DNA of 64,000 bases from Duganella fentianensis. GTDB lineage: Bacteria > Pseudomonadota > Gammaproteobacteria > Burkholderiales > Burkholderiaceae_D. The notes under the pieces were generated by a model. It had not been told where the DNA came from, ran no database searches, and saw only the letters and a program-made list of their open reading frames with translations. The stretch's first letter is position 1; every line of letters starts with the position of its first letter. A program made the translations under genes and the position numbers. This document shows positions 53,108 to 63,135 of this stretch, in pieces. The stretch spans positions 248,001 to 312,000 of the forward strand of contig NZ_WWCL01000004.1 of the NCBI RefSeq assembly GCF_009857835.1. The letters are read 5' to 3'.

Positions 53108-55495
53108 ATGCCATCAATTAAAGAGATCCTCAACACCATGGAATACGGCCCTGCACCCGAAAGCACGAAAGAAGCGCAAGCATGGCTGGACCAGCATGGC
53201 CGTAGCTTCGGCCTGTTCATCAATAACCAATGGAGCGAAGCAGGTGAGCTGTTCGCCTCCATCAATCCGGCCGACGCCAGCAAGCTGGCCGACCTGACGC
53301 AGGCCACCGCCAGCGACGTCGATCGCGCCGTGGCGGCAGCACGCGCTGCGCAGCCGGGCTGGCAGGCACTGGGCGGTCATGGCCGCGCCAAGATCATGTA
53401 CGCACTGGCCCGTCTGATGCAGAAGCACGCGCGCCTGTTCGCCGTGCTGGAAACGCTGGACAACGGCAAGACCATCCGCGAAACCCGCGATGTCGATCTG
53501 CCGCTGGTGGCGCGTCACTTCTACCACCACGCCGGCTGGGCCCAGCTGCAGGCGGAAGAATTTGCCGACTACCGCGCCGTGGGCGTGGTGGGCCAGATCG
53601 TGCCGTGGAACTTCCCGCTGCTGATGCTGGCATGGAAAATCGCGCCTGCCATGGCAGCCGGTAATACCATCGTTTTCAAACCAGCCGAATTCACTTCGCT
53701 GACTGCCATGCTGTTCGCCGAGATCTGCGTACAGGCTGGCGTACCGGCCGGTGTGGTCAACATCGTTACGGGCGACGGCCGCGTAGGTGAAGCCATCGTC
53801 ACCCATCCGGGCATCGACAAGCTGGCCTTTACCGGCTCGACCGAAGTCGGTCGCCTGATCCGTCAGGCCAGCGCCGGTAGCGGCAAGAAGCTGTCACTGG
53901 AACTGGGCGGCAAGTCGCCATTCATCGTGTTCGACGATGCCGATCTGGATGCTGCGGTCGAAGGTCTGGTCGATTCGATCTGGTTCAATCAGGGGCAGGT
54001 ATGCTGCGCCGGTTCGCGCCTGCTGGTGCAGGAATCCGTGCAGGATAAATTCCTTGCCAAGCTGCGCGCCCGCATGGACAAGCTGACCCTCGGTTCGCCG
54101 CTGGACAAGTCGATGGATATCGGTGCACTGGTCGATCCTATCCAGCAGCAGCGTATTGCCGGTCTGGTAGAGTCGGCGCGCGCCGAAGGCTGCACCGTGT
54201 ACCAGCCAGCGTGCGAAATCCCTGCCAATGGCGCATGGTATCCGCCTACCCTGATTACCGGCGCATCCACGTCCGCTGCGGTAGCGCAGGCAGAAATCTT
54301 CGGCCCGGTGCTGGTGGCGATGAGCTTCCGCACCCCGCCGGAAGCTGTGCAACTGGCCAACAACACTGTGTATGGTCTGGCTGCCTGCGTGTGGACCGAG
54401 AACATCTCGCTGGCGCTGGACATGGCACCGCAGATCAAGGCTGGCGTGGTGTGGATTAACACTGCCAACCAGTTCGACGCCGCTTGCGGCTTCGGTGGCT
54501 ACCGCGAATCGGGCTATGGCCGCGAAGGTGGCCGCGAAGGCATGTACGAATACATGACGGCACTGGCCGAAGATGCCCGTCCTGCCGCACCGGTACAGCC
54601 GGAGCAAGGCAAGGCCAAAGCCAAGGCCACGCTGGCGACCGGCGGCGGTTTCGCTATCGACCGTACGGCCAAGCTGTACATCGGCGGCAAACAGGCCCGC
54701 CCTGACGGCGCCTACAGCCGCGCCATCAACGGCGTGGATGGCAGTTTCATCGCCGAAGTGGGCGAAGGCAACCGCAAGGACATCCGCAACGCTGTCGAAG
54801 CCGCGCACAAAGCTGGCGGCTGGAGCAAGGCCACGGCCCACAATCGCGCGCAAGTGCTGTACTACATCGCCGAAAATCTGGCGGCACGTGCCGACGAATT
54901 CGCTGCCCGCATCGCCGCCATGACGGGCGACCGCAATGCCGAAAAAGAAGTGCAGGCATCCATCGAGCGTCTGTTCTACTACGCTGCATGGGCCGACAAA
55001 TACGACGGTCTGGCACACCAGCCGCCTATGCACGGCATTACCGTGGCACTCAATGAACCGATCGGCGTGATCGGCATCGTCTGCCCGAACGAAGCACCGC
55101 TGCTGGGCTTCATCTCGCTGGTAGCACCAGCCATCGCCGTGGGCAACCGCGTGGTGGTAGTGCCGTCGGAAGCCCATCCGCTGTCGGCCACCGATCTGTA
55201 TCAGGTGTTCGATACTTCCGATCTGCCGGGTGGTGTGGTCAACATCATCACCGGCAGCGCGGACGAGCTGGCGCGCACGCTGGCGACTCACAGCGATATC
55301 GATGCCGTGTGGCGCCACGATGGTTCGGCCGCCGGTTGCGCCGAAGTGGAGCGCCTGTCGGCTGGTTCGCTCAAGCGTACCTGGGTAGGTGGCGCCAAAG
55401 GCCGCGACTGGTACAGCACGGCGCAAGCCGGTGGCCGTGCCGTGCTGGCCCACGCCACGCAAGTAAAAAATATCTGGATTCCTTACGGCGTTTAA
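53108..55495 (+). CDS. Two-domain aldehyde dehydrogenase (ALDH16-like)
   Basis: A 795-residue protein with a complete N-terminal aldehyde dehydrogenase domain (about 1-495: NAD site VPWNFPLLM, Glu265 in LELGGKSP, Cys299 in NQGQVCCAG) and a linker. A second, shortened ALDH-like domain follows (about 515-795: GVIGIVCPNEAPLLGFISL, VVVVPSEAHP, GGVVNIITG) but lacks the catalytic cysteine. This layout and length match the ALDH16 group. Sitting between deoC and deoA, it probably oxidises acetaldehyde. It is followed by a terminator-like hairpin. Confidence 0.85.
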   Translation: MPSIKEILNTMEYGPAPESTKEAQAWLDQHGRSFGLFINNQWSEAGELFASINPADASKLADLTQATASDVDRAVAAARAAQPGWQALGGHGRAKIMYALARLMQKHARLFAVLETLDNGKTIRETRDVDLPLVARHFYHHAGWAQLQAEEFADYRAVGVVGQIVPWNFPLLMLAWKIAPAMAAGNTIVFKPAEFTSLTAMLFAEICVQAGVPAGVVNIVTGDGRVGEAIVTHPGIDKLAFTGSTEVGRLIRQASAGSGKKLSLELGGKSPFIVFDDADLDAAVEGLVDSIWFNQGQVCCAGSRLLVQESVQDKFLAKLRARMDKLTLGSPLDKSMDIGALVDPIQQQRIAGLVESARAEGCTVYQPACEIPANGAWYPPTLITGASTSAAVAQAEIFGPVLVAMSFRTPPEAVQLANNTVYGLAACVWTENISLALDMAPQIKAGVVWINTANQFDAACGFGGYRESGYGREGGREGMYEYMTALAEDARPAAPVQPEQGKAKAKATLATGGGFAIDRTAKLYIGGKQARPDGAYSRAINGVDGSFIAEVGEGNRKDIRNAVEAAHKAGGWSKATAHNRAQVLYYIAENLAARADEFAARIAAMTGDRNAEKEVQASIERLFYYAAWADKYDGLAHQPPMHGITVALNEPIGVIGIVCPNEAPLLGFISLVAPAIAVGNRVVVVPSEAHPLSATDLYQVFDTSDLPGGVVNIITGSADELARTLATHSDIDAVWRHDGSAAGCAEVERLSAGSLKRTWVGGAKGRDWYSTAQAGGRAVLAHATQVKNIWIPYGV

Positions 55496-55537
55496 GCCGC
55501 CAAGGACTGCCAGCGCCGCATAAAAGCGGCAAAGTAG

Positions 55538-55560
55538 GGCGGGTCTGCGGACCCGCCTTT
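55538..55560 (+). terminator. GC hairpin with short T-run between the ALDH gene and deoA
   Basis: GGCGGGTC-TGCG-GACCCGCC followed by TTT forms a strong stem, with a smaller GCCGC-N6-GCGGC hairpin just upstream (55515-55530). It could end transcription partially before deoA. Confidence 0.6.
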
Positions 55561-55594
55561 GTGCTTTCAATACCTTATACCAGTGGAGTGTTCC

Positions 55595-56917
55595 ATGTTT
55601 TTACCTCAAGAGATCATACGCAAGAAGCGTGACGGCGGTGTACTGAGTGCCGCAGAGATCCAGTTCTTTGTAGGCGGGATTACCTCCAACCGCGTGACCG
55701 AAGGCCAGATCGCCGCACTGGCGATGGCCGTATTCTTCAACGATATGACGATGGACGAACGCGTGGCCTTCACGCTGGCCATGCGTGATTCGGGCGAAGT
55801 GCTGGACTGGCGCTCGCTCGATCTGAACGGCCCCGTCGTCGACAAGCATTCGACCGGCGGCGTGGGCGACGTTGTGTCGCTGCTGCTGGGCCCTATGGTG
55901 GCAGCTTGCGGCGGCTATGTGCCGATGATTTCCGGTCGCGGTCTGGGCCACACCGGTGGCACGCTGGATAAATTCGATTCCATCCCCGGCTATACGACGG
56001 TGCCGGACAATGCGCTGTTCCGCAAAGTGGTGAAAGAAGTGGGCGTGGCCATCATCGGCCAGACCTCGTCGCTGGCACCTTCGGACAAGATCTTCTACGG
56101 CGTGCGCGATGTGACGGCAACGGTGGAATCGGTGGCCATGATTACCGGCTCCATCCTGTCGAAAAAACTTTCGGCCGGTCTGGATGCACTGGCGATGGAC
56201 GTGAAAGTGGGCAGCGGCGCCTTCATGCCGACCTACGAAAAATCGGTGGAACTGGCCGACAGCATCGTCAAAGTGGGTAATGGTGCCGGCATGATGACCT
56301 CGGCCATCCTGACCGATATGAACGAATCGCTGGCACCGTATGCGGGCAACGCCATCGAAGTGCGCGGCGCGCTCGACTACCTGAGCGGCCGTTCGCGTCC
56401 GGCCCGTCTGCATGAAGTCACCATGGCGCTGTGCGCCGAAATGCTGGTGCTCGGTAAGCTGGCCGCCAACGAAACGGAGGCCCGTGCCAAGCTGCAGGCC
56501 TGCCTCGATAACGGCAGCGCAGCGGAGCGCTTTGCCCGCATGGTGGTGGCACTCGGTGGCCCGGCCGATCTGATGGAAAATCCCGATCGCCATCTGGAAC
56601 GCGCGCCTATCGTGGTGCCGGCACCTGCCCTGAGCGCAGGCTATGCCAGCAGCACGGATTGCCGTGGTCTGGGTCTGGCCGTGGTCAGCCTTGGTGGTGG
56701 CCGTCGCCGTGCCGCCGATCCGATCGACTTCGCGGTGGGTCTGACCGATCTGGTCGGCCTGGGCGACAAGGTGGAAGCGGGCCAGCCGCTGGCCATGGTG
56801 CATGCGCGCACACAGGAAGCGGCCGACCAGGCCGTGCGTGAAGTACAGGCGGCCTACCAGATCAGTGCCCTGGCACCGGCTGCCAATCCGGTAATTTATC
56901 GTACCATTCGCCCTTAA
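55595..56917 (+). CDS. deoA: Thymidine phosphorylase
   Basis: DeoA (440 residues, the family length) phosphorolyses thymidine and deoxyuridine. The phosphate site KHSTGGVGD, the loop [17 protein letters not shown], and [11 protein letters not shown] are all intact. The start at 55595 gives [14 protein letters not shown], the canonical N-terminus; 12 extra upstream residues are not supported. cdd follows after 15 bp. Confidence 0.96.
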   Translation: MFLPQEIIRKKRDGGVLSAAEIQFFVGGITSNRVTEGQIAALAMAVFFNDMTMDERVAFTLAMRDSGEVLDWRSLDLNGPVVDKHSTGGVGDVVSLLLGPMVAACGGYVPMISGRGLGHTGGTLDKFDSIPGYTTVPDNALFRKVVKEVGVAIIGQTSSLAPSDKIFYGVRDVTATVESVAMITGSILSKKLSAGLDALAMDVKVGSGAFMPTYEKSVELADSIVKVGNGAGMMTSAILTDMNESLAPYAGNAIEVRGALDYLSGRSRPARLHEVTMALCAEMLVLGKLAANETEARAKLQACLDNGSAAERFARMVVALGGPADLMENPDRHLERAPIVVPAPALSAGYASSTDCRGLGLAVVSLGGGRRRAADPIDFAVGLTDLVGLGDKVEAGQPLAMVHARTQEAADQAVREVQAAYQISALAPAANPVIYRTIRP

Positions 56918-56932
56918 ACGGAAAGACGCTAG

Positions 56933-57337
56933 ATGAATAAACAGGAACTGATTGCTGCTGCTGCCGTGGCGCGGCTCAAGGCGTATGCGCCATATTCCAA
57001 TTTCAAGGTGGGGGCAGCGCTGCTGACCCGCGATGGCAAGTTATTCCATGGCTGTAATGTGGAGAACGCTTCCTATGGTCTGTGCAATTGCGCCGAGCGT
57101 ACTGCCTTCTTCAGCGCCATCGCTGAAGGCTACCAGCCCGGTGATTTCGCCCAGCTGGCAGTGATCGGCGAAACGGAAGGCCCGATTGCACCATGCGGCG
57201 CCTGCCGTCAGGTGATACTGGAACTGGGCGGTAACGAGCTGCCCGTGCTGCTGACCAATCTGAAAGGCGATGTGTTCGAAACCACGGCGGCGGCGCAATT
57301 GCCCAACGCTTTTGGTGGCGCCGATCTGAAGAAGTGA
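56933..57337 (+). CDS. cdd: Cytidine deaminase
   Basis: Cdd (134 residues) deaminates cytidine and deoxycytidine to uridine forms, feeding DeoA. It is the short homotetrameric type with zinc site CAERTAFF and PCGACRQV, and substrate segment YAPYSNFKVGAALL. It lies directly after deoA and 30 bp before a second deaminase gene. Confidence 0.96.
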   Translation: MNKQELIAAAAVARLKAYAPYSNFKVGAALLTRDGKLFHGCNVENASYGLCNCAERTAFFSAIAEGYQPGDFAQLAVIGETEGPIAPCGACRQVILELGGNELPVLLTNLKGDVFETTAAAQLPNAFGGADLKK

Positions 57338-57355
57338 TGACGCAGTAAAACGTAG

Positions 57356-59010
<1,655 letters not shown>

Positions 59011-59089
59011 ATTACTCTCCAGTAGGTGGTTAGAATGGATATACTCGACGTAGCGCAAGCAGTATAGCCCGATGCGGGGGCAGGGCTGA

Positions 59090-59866
59090 TTACATTTGCT
59101 GGAACAAATGAGTGTTGCCGCGGCTTACTTCCAGCGCTTCGTCTGCACCTTTCACTTTCACCATCTGGCGTCCGCGCAGATCGCGCCCCACCGAATCGAT
59201 GGCGTCCACCCGTACCAGTGTGGAGCGGTGGATGCGCCAGAATTCATCGGGGTCGAGTTCCTCGGCCAGCTCTTTCAGCGGTTTGCGGATCAGCACTTCG
59301 CCCTGCGGTGTGCGTACCCGCGTGTATTTTTCATCGGCCTGGAAATACAGGATTTCGCGGGTGCTGATCATGCGCAGGTTCTGCCCCACCTGTGCCTGTA
59401 TCCAGCGCAGGTATTCGCGTTTCGGCTGCGCCGTGTGCTGGGCCAGCAGGGCACCGAGCTGGCGCGTGATGTCCTGCGGCTGGCTGCCGACCCGTTCCTG
59501 CAGGCGTGCGCAGGTGGTTTTGAGGCGCTCGCCGCCGACGGGCTTGAGCAGGTAATCGAGCGCACCCTGTTCGAACGCTTCGATGGCGTACTGGTCGTAG
59601 GCCGTGACGAATACCAGATGGCAGCGGTTGAACAGCAGGCGCGCCGCTTCGATGCCGGACATGCCGGGCATGCGGATATCGAGGAAGACGATGTCCGGCT
59701 CGTGTTGCGTGGCCAGTTCCACTGCTTCCACGCCGTTCGCCGCTTCCGCCACGATATCCAGCGCGGGCCAGCTTTCCTGCAGGCGGGCGCGCAACTGGGC
59801 GCGCATGGGCGCTTCGTCGTCGGCGATCAGGGCGGTCACGCGCTGGCTGCTGGCGGACTGGTTCAT
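59090..59866 (-). CDS. LytTR-family response regulator
   Basis: A 258-residue response regulator. The receiver domain has phosphoacceptor Asp63 in IVFLDIRMPGMS, with DDEAP at the start. The C-terminal LytTR DNA-binding domain (about 150-255) includes ILYFQADEKYTRVRT and FWRIHRSTLVRVDAI. The start at 59866 overlaps the kinase stop by four bases, so the kinase and regulator are coupled. Longer readings upstream run through the kinase in another frame and are rejected. Confidence 0.94.
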   Translation of the reverse strand: MNQSASSQRVTALIADDEAPMRAQLRARLQESWPALDIVAEAANGVEAVELATQHEPDIVFLDIRMPGMSGIEAARLLFNRCHLVFVTAYDQYAIEAFEQGALDYLLKPVGGERLKTTCARLQERVGSQPQDITRQLGALLAQHTAQPKREYLRWIQAQVGQNLRMISTREILYFQADEKYTRVRTPQGEVLIRKPLKELAEELDPDEFWRIHRSTLVRVDAIDSVGRDLRGRQMVKVKGADEALEVSRGNTHLFQQM

Positions 59867-60792
59867 TTGGCTGCTCCGGCAAAGATGTCGGGCGCATAGG
59901 GCAGGCGTACGCTGGCACGGGTGCCGCCTGTGAGCGGTGCTTCCAGCACCAGCTGGGCGCGGTTGCCGTACAGGATGCGCAGGCGTTCGCGCACATTGGC
60001 CAGACCTATACCGTCGGCTGCATGCAGATTGAAGCCTACGCCATCGTCGAGCACGTCCACCTGCAGCACGCCCTGATCGACGCTGGCGCGGATATCGATG
60101 CGGCCACCGGCGATCTTCGGTTCCAGCCCGTGCTTGATGGCGTTCTCGATCAGAATCTGCAGCGTCATGACGGGGAAGGTGGCGCTCAGCATTTCCTGCG
60201 GCACGTCGATCGAGACAGCCAGACGGGCACCCATGCGGGCCTGCATGATGGCCAGATAGGCGCGCGACATTTCGATCTGGCGGCCCAGCGTGCCGGCACC
60301 GGCAGCGCGCATCTGCGGCAGGGTGGCGCGCAGATAGTCGATCAGGTTCTGGTGGATGCGCGCGGCCTGGGGCGGATCCGTTTCGATCAGCTGGCCGATC
60401 AGGGCCAGAGTGTTGAACAGGAAGTGCGGCTCCACCTGTGCCTGCAGGGCGGCCATGCGCGCTTCCACCACGCGCCGCTCCATGCTTTCCTCGTCGGCCT
60501 GATGGTGGGCATGCAGAGCTTCCAGTTCGGCCTTGCGTTTGCCGCCGGCCAGCACTTTCAGGCCTAGCGACAGCATGATGAAAGCGACAGCCTGTTTCGA
60601 CAGGCCGAACGGCGTCAGGCCCAGTAGCAGCAACAGCACCCACACGATGATCAGCTTGCGCCACTCGACCTGGGCCAGCCAGTCGAAGAAGCGCCACCAG
60701 ATCGCCACGGCGGTTTCGCCGATTTCGCGGATCAGGTCGAGCAGACCTTTGGCGTTGGCGTAGCTGCTCTGTGCCAGACGCGACTTGGCCAT
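59863..60792 (-). CDS. LytS-type sensor histidine kinase
   Basis: A 309-residue membrane kinase of the LytS/YehU type. There is a hydrophobic region about 44-80 with two possible helices. The histidine is His123 in QVEPHFLFNTLALIGQL, and the ATPase boxes are ILIENAIKHGLEP, DDGVGFN and GIGLANVRERLRILYG. It overlaps the regulator gene by four bases and the small membrane protein gene by one. The signal is unknown. Confidence 0.93.
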   Translation of the reverse strand: MAKSRLAQSSYANAKGLLDLIREIGETAVAIWWRFFDWLAQVEWRKLIIVWVLLLLLGLTPFGLSKQAVAFIMLSLGLKVLAGGKRKAELEALHAHHQADEESMERRVVEARMAALQAQVEPHFLFNTLALIGQLIETDPPQAARIHQNLIDYLRATLPQMRAAGAGTLGRQIEMSRAYLAIMQARMGARLAVSIDVPQEMLSATFPVMTLQILIENAIKHGLEPKIAGGRIDIRASVDQGVLQVDVLDDGVGFNLHAADGIGLANVRERLRILYGNRAQLVLEAPLTGGTRASVRLPYAPDIFAGAAK

Positions 60793-61055
60793 TAGTTGAT
60801 GTCCTTGAAGTGCGGATCACGGCGGCCGTGAATGAAGCTGGCACCGACCATGACCTTGAACACCATGAACACCACGAACAGCACCAGCGCCAGCGGCAGG
60901 ACAGCGACGATCAGCGACAGCAGCAGGGCAGCAGCCAGGATGGCCTGGGGTGACATGCGGCGCAGCAGACGGCCGCCGAAGCGGGCCACGCGCACGAAAG
61001 CTTGCAGCACTTCTTCGAGGAAATTGTAGACAGATTGAGCGGTGATCTTTTTCAT
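60792..61055 (-). CDS. Small membrane protein linked to the LytS/LytR pair
   Basis: An 87-residue protein with a basic N-terminal half and a strong hydrophobic segment about 36-70 (one long or two short helices), ending RRDPHFKDIN. It shares a TAATG overlap with the kinase gene. I recognise no family. Tight coupling suggests a modulator or subunit of the sensor. Confidence 0.65.
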   Translation of the reverse strand: MKKITAQSVYNFLEEVLQAFVRVARFGGRLLRRMSPQAILAAALLLSLIVAVLPLALVLFVVFMVFKVMVGASFIHGRRDPHFKDIN

Positions 61056-61194
61056 GATGCGACTCCTGTTTTGTTTGCGATGGAGTTACTTTAGCAAAGC
61101 GGTTTTGCGTCGGGGAGCGCGATACGATCAACGGTTGTTTCTGAGGGATAAGTACGGTAAAAGCGCCGACGAATGGTAAACCGGGCTGGCCCGC

Positions 61195-61764
61195 TCAGTC
61201 TGCAGGGCGCTCGCGCGCGCTGCGCCAGTCGCGCGCCAGCAGGCCGAGGATCAGGCTGTCAGAGATTTCGCCAGCGACGAACCAGCGCTCGCGCAGATGG
61301 CCTTCCAGCCGGAAATGCAGGCTCTGCAGCAGACGCACGGAAGCGGCATTGTCGGGATGGATATCGGCTTCGATGCGATGCAGAGCCAGCGGGCCGAAGC
61401 CGTAGTCGAACACGGCGGCCAGTGCTTCCTGCATATAGCGCTGGCCCCAGTAGGGACGGGCCAGCATATAGCCCACGTCGCAGCGCGCATTCTGGCGGTC
61501 GAAATGATACAGCGTGACCACGCCCACCACGGCATGGTCCTGATTGACGAGGGCCCAGCGCAGGCTGCTGCCGTCGGCATAGCCCTGCAGTGTCTGGGCA
61601 ACGTAGTCGCTGGCTTGCGTCATGGCCTGCCAGGGCGGACAGCTCCAGTAGCGCACAGCGTCGGCATCGGCAAACAGCTGGAACATGGCGCCGGTATCTT
61701 CGGCGCCGATAAAGCGCAGGGTCAGGCGTGGCGTGTGTAACTGGACGGGCAGGAAAGCAGGCAT
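61195..61764 (-). CDS. GNAT-family N-acetyltransferase (RimJ/RimL-like)
   Basis: A 189-residue acetyltransferase. It opens with LHTPRLTLRFI, the RimJ/RimL-type start. The acetyl-CoA loop region contains RPYWGQRYMQEALAAV, followed by HRIEADIHPDNAASVRLLQSLHFRLEGHLRE. Its substrate could be a ribosomal protein N-terminus or a small amine. It stands alone and is divergent from the PEP-CTERM gene. Confidence 0.9.
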   Translation of the reverse strand: MPAFLPVQLHTPRLTLRFIGAEDTGAMFQLFADADAVRYWSCPPWQAMTQASDYVAQTLQGYADGSSLRWALVNQDHAVVGVVTLYHFDRQNARCDVGYMLARPYWGQRYMQEALAAVFDYGFGPLALHRIEADIHPDNAASVRLLQSLHFRLEGHLRERWFVAGEISDSLILGLLARDWRSARERPAD

Positions 61765-61848
61765 GGTGCAAGCGGGCTGTGGGCAGACATGCCAGCTTAG
61801 CCCAGTTTATATGTTGCTGACTAGTCATGGTAGATTTGTAACAGGCGG

Positions 61849-61877
61849 TGTACAAATGGCAATTATGCTTATAAAAT
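61849..61877 (+). promoter_or_regulatory. Candidate promoter of the PEP-CTERM gene
   Basis: TGTACA (61849-61854) and TAAAAT (61872-61877) are 17 bp apart, about 50 bp upstream of the ATG at 61930. The -35 is weak. Confidence 0.35.
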
Positions 61878-61929
61878 AGCAATTTCGGCTGGCGCACGGG
61901 GCGCACGGCCTCTTTGAATGGAGAATTTC

Positions 61930-63015
61930 ATGCTGAAGCCTACCCGTTTTGCCATGGCCATCGCCGCCCTGATTTCCAGCAGCGCTTATGCTGCGCCGCT
62001 GACTGCACAGCAGATGCTGCAACAATTTAATGTGGTGGTAACGGGCGACGTGAATTCGACGTCGCACGTCGATGGCCGCAGCTATGTGGGCGGCAATGTG
62101 GTGGGCGGCGACTATGTGCAGCATCCCAACGATACGCCGGCCTCGGCTTATGCCGGTCTGACCGTAGGCGGCAAGCTCAGCGGTGGTGCTCACGTGAATG
62201 GCCTGGGCATGGTGGTGGGCGGCGACGTGCAGGGCATCACGGTGAATTCGGGTGAAAGCTATATTGGCGGCAACGTCAGCTCGTCTAGCTTGAGCGGCAA
62301 TGCCTGGGCGGTGGGCAGCGCCGACAACGTCAACTTCGGTAACCTGATCCATGCTGCCAGCTATAACAATATGAATCTGAATGGCAAAGTGCTGGGCGCG
62401 CCAACGGCCACCATGAACAGCACGCTGGCCGCGTCCACCTCGACCAATTTTGGCAATGTGATGACGGGCCTGTCCAGCCAGCTGTCGGCGCTGCACGGTA
62501 GCAATACTGCCCAGGTGGACTTCAGCAATGGCGACCACACGGTGACCTTCCGCGGTACGGCCGCCAATGGTGTGCTGGTGTTCGATCTGACCACGCTCGA
62601 TAGCCGCATCTTCTCGTCCACGACGTCCGAGTTCGCGTTCGATCTGCACGGCGCCTCGACGGTGATTTTCAATACCAATGACAAGAATCTCAGCGTCTCG
62701 GCCAACTTCCTGGGCGGTTCGGCACAGGCGCTGGGTAGCAAGCTGATCTGGAATTTTGCCGGTGCCGAGAGTGTCACAGTCGGTGCCACCTTTGGCGGCC
62801 AGCTGCTGGTAGCCGATGGCACGTTCAACAATCTGAGCAAAGCCAATGTGGAAGGCGGCGTATTTGCCAAGGCACTCAACCAGGCGGCCGAAATTCACCT
62901 GCAGAGCTTTGACGGTACGATCCCGACGACCCCGGTACCGGAGCCGGAAACCTATGCCATGCTGCTGGCCGGGCTGGGGCTGGTAGGTGCGCTGGCGCGT
63001 CGCCGCAAGCAATAA
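61930..63015 (+). CDS. Choice-of-anchor-A-like PEP-CTERM surface protein
   Basis: A 361-residue exported protein. The start at 61930 has GGAG 8 bases upstream and gives a signal peptide ending SSAYA. The N-terminal half contains the repeated short G-rich strands SYVGGNVVGGDYV, GLTVGGKLSGGA and MVVGGDVQG typical of choice-of-anchor-A domains. The end is a PEP-CTERM tail: VPEPETYAMLLAGLGLVG then RRRK, which directs sorting by exosortase and glycosylated surface display. A homologue with the same tail follows, separated by a hairpin. Confidence 0.9.
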   Translation: MLKPTRFAMAIAALISSSAYAAPLTAQQMLQQFNVVVTGDVNSTSHVDGRSYVGGNVVGGDYVQHPNDTPASAYAGLTVGGKLSGGAHVNGLGMVVGGDVQGITVNSGESYIGGNVSSSSLSGNAWAVGSADNVNFGNLIHAASYNNMNLNGKVLGAPTATMNSTLAASTSTNFGNVMTGLSSQLSALHGSNTAQVDFSNGDHTVTFRGTAANGVLVFDLTTLDSRIFSSTTSEFAFDLHGASTVIFNTNDKNLSVSANFLGGSAQALGSKLIWNFAGAESVTVGATFGGQLLVADGTFNNLSKANVEGGVFAKALNQAAEIHLQSFDGTIPTTPVPEPETYAMLLAGLGLVGALARRRKQ

Positions 63016-63052
63016 GAGCAAAAGTACAAAATTCTGAAAATATGCACATTTT

Positions 63053-63089
63053 AATTTCCGAGTGGAAAATAATTCCACACGGAAATTTT
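63053..63089. terminator. Long inverted repeat between the two PEP-CTERM genes
   Basis: AATTTCCG-A-GTGGAA (63053-63067) and TTCCAC-A-CGGAAATT (63073-63087) form 15-base arms with one mismatch around AATAA, followed by TT. It could end the first transcript or serve as an operator for the second gene, whose ATG is 46 bp further. Confidence 0.6.
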
Positions 63090-63135
63090 ATGTGCTATCC
63101 TCGAAGTAAGTTAAATTTCTTTGAGGGAATTTCAG

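Noticed and set aside
59867-60844. N-terminal extension of the LytTR regulator to 584 residues
   Set aside because: The extra part is the kinase gene read in another frame, Arg/Ala/Pro-rich; the ATGA overlap marks the real start at 59866.
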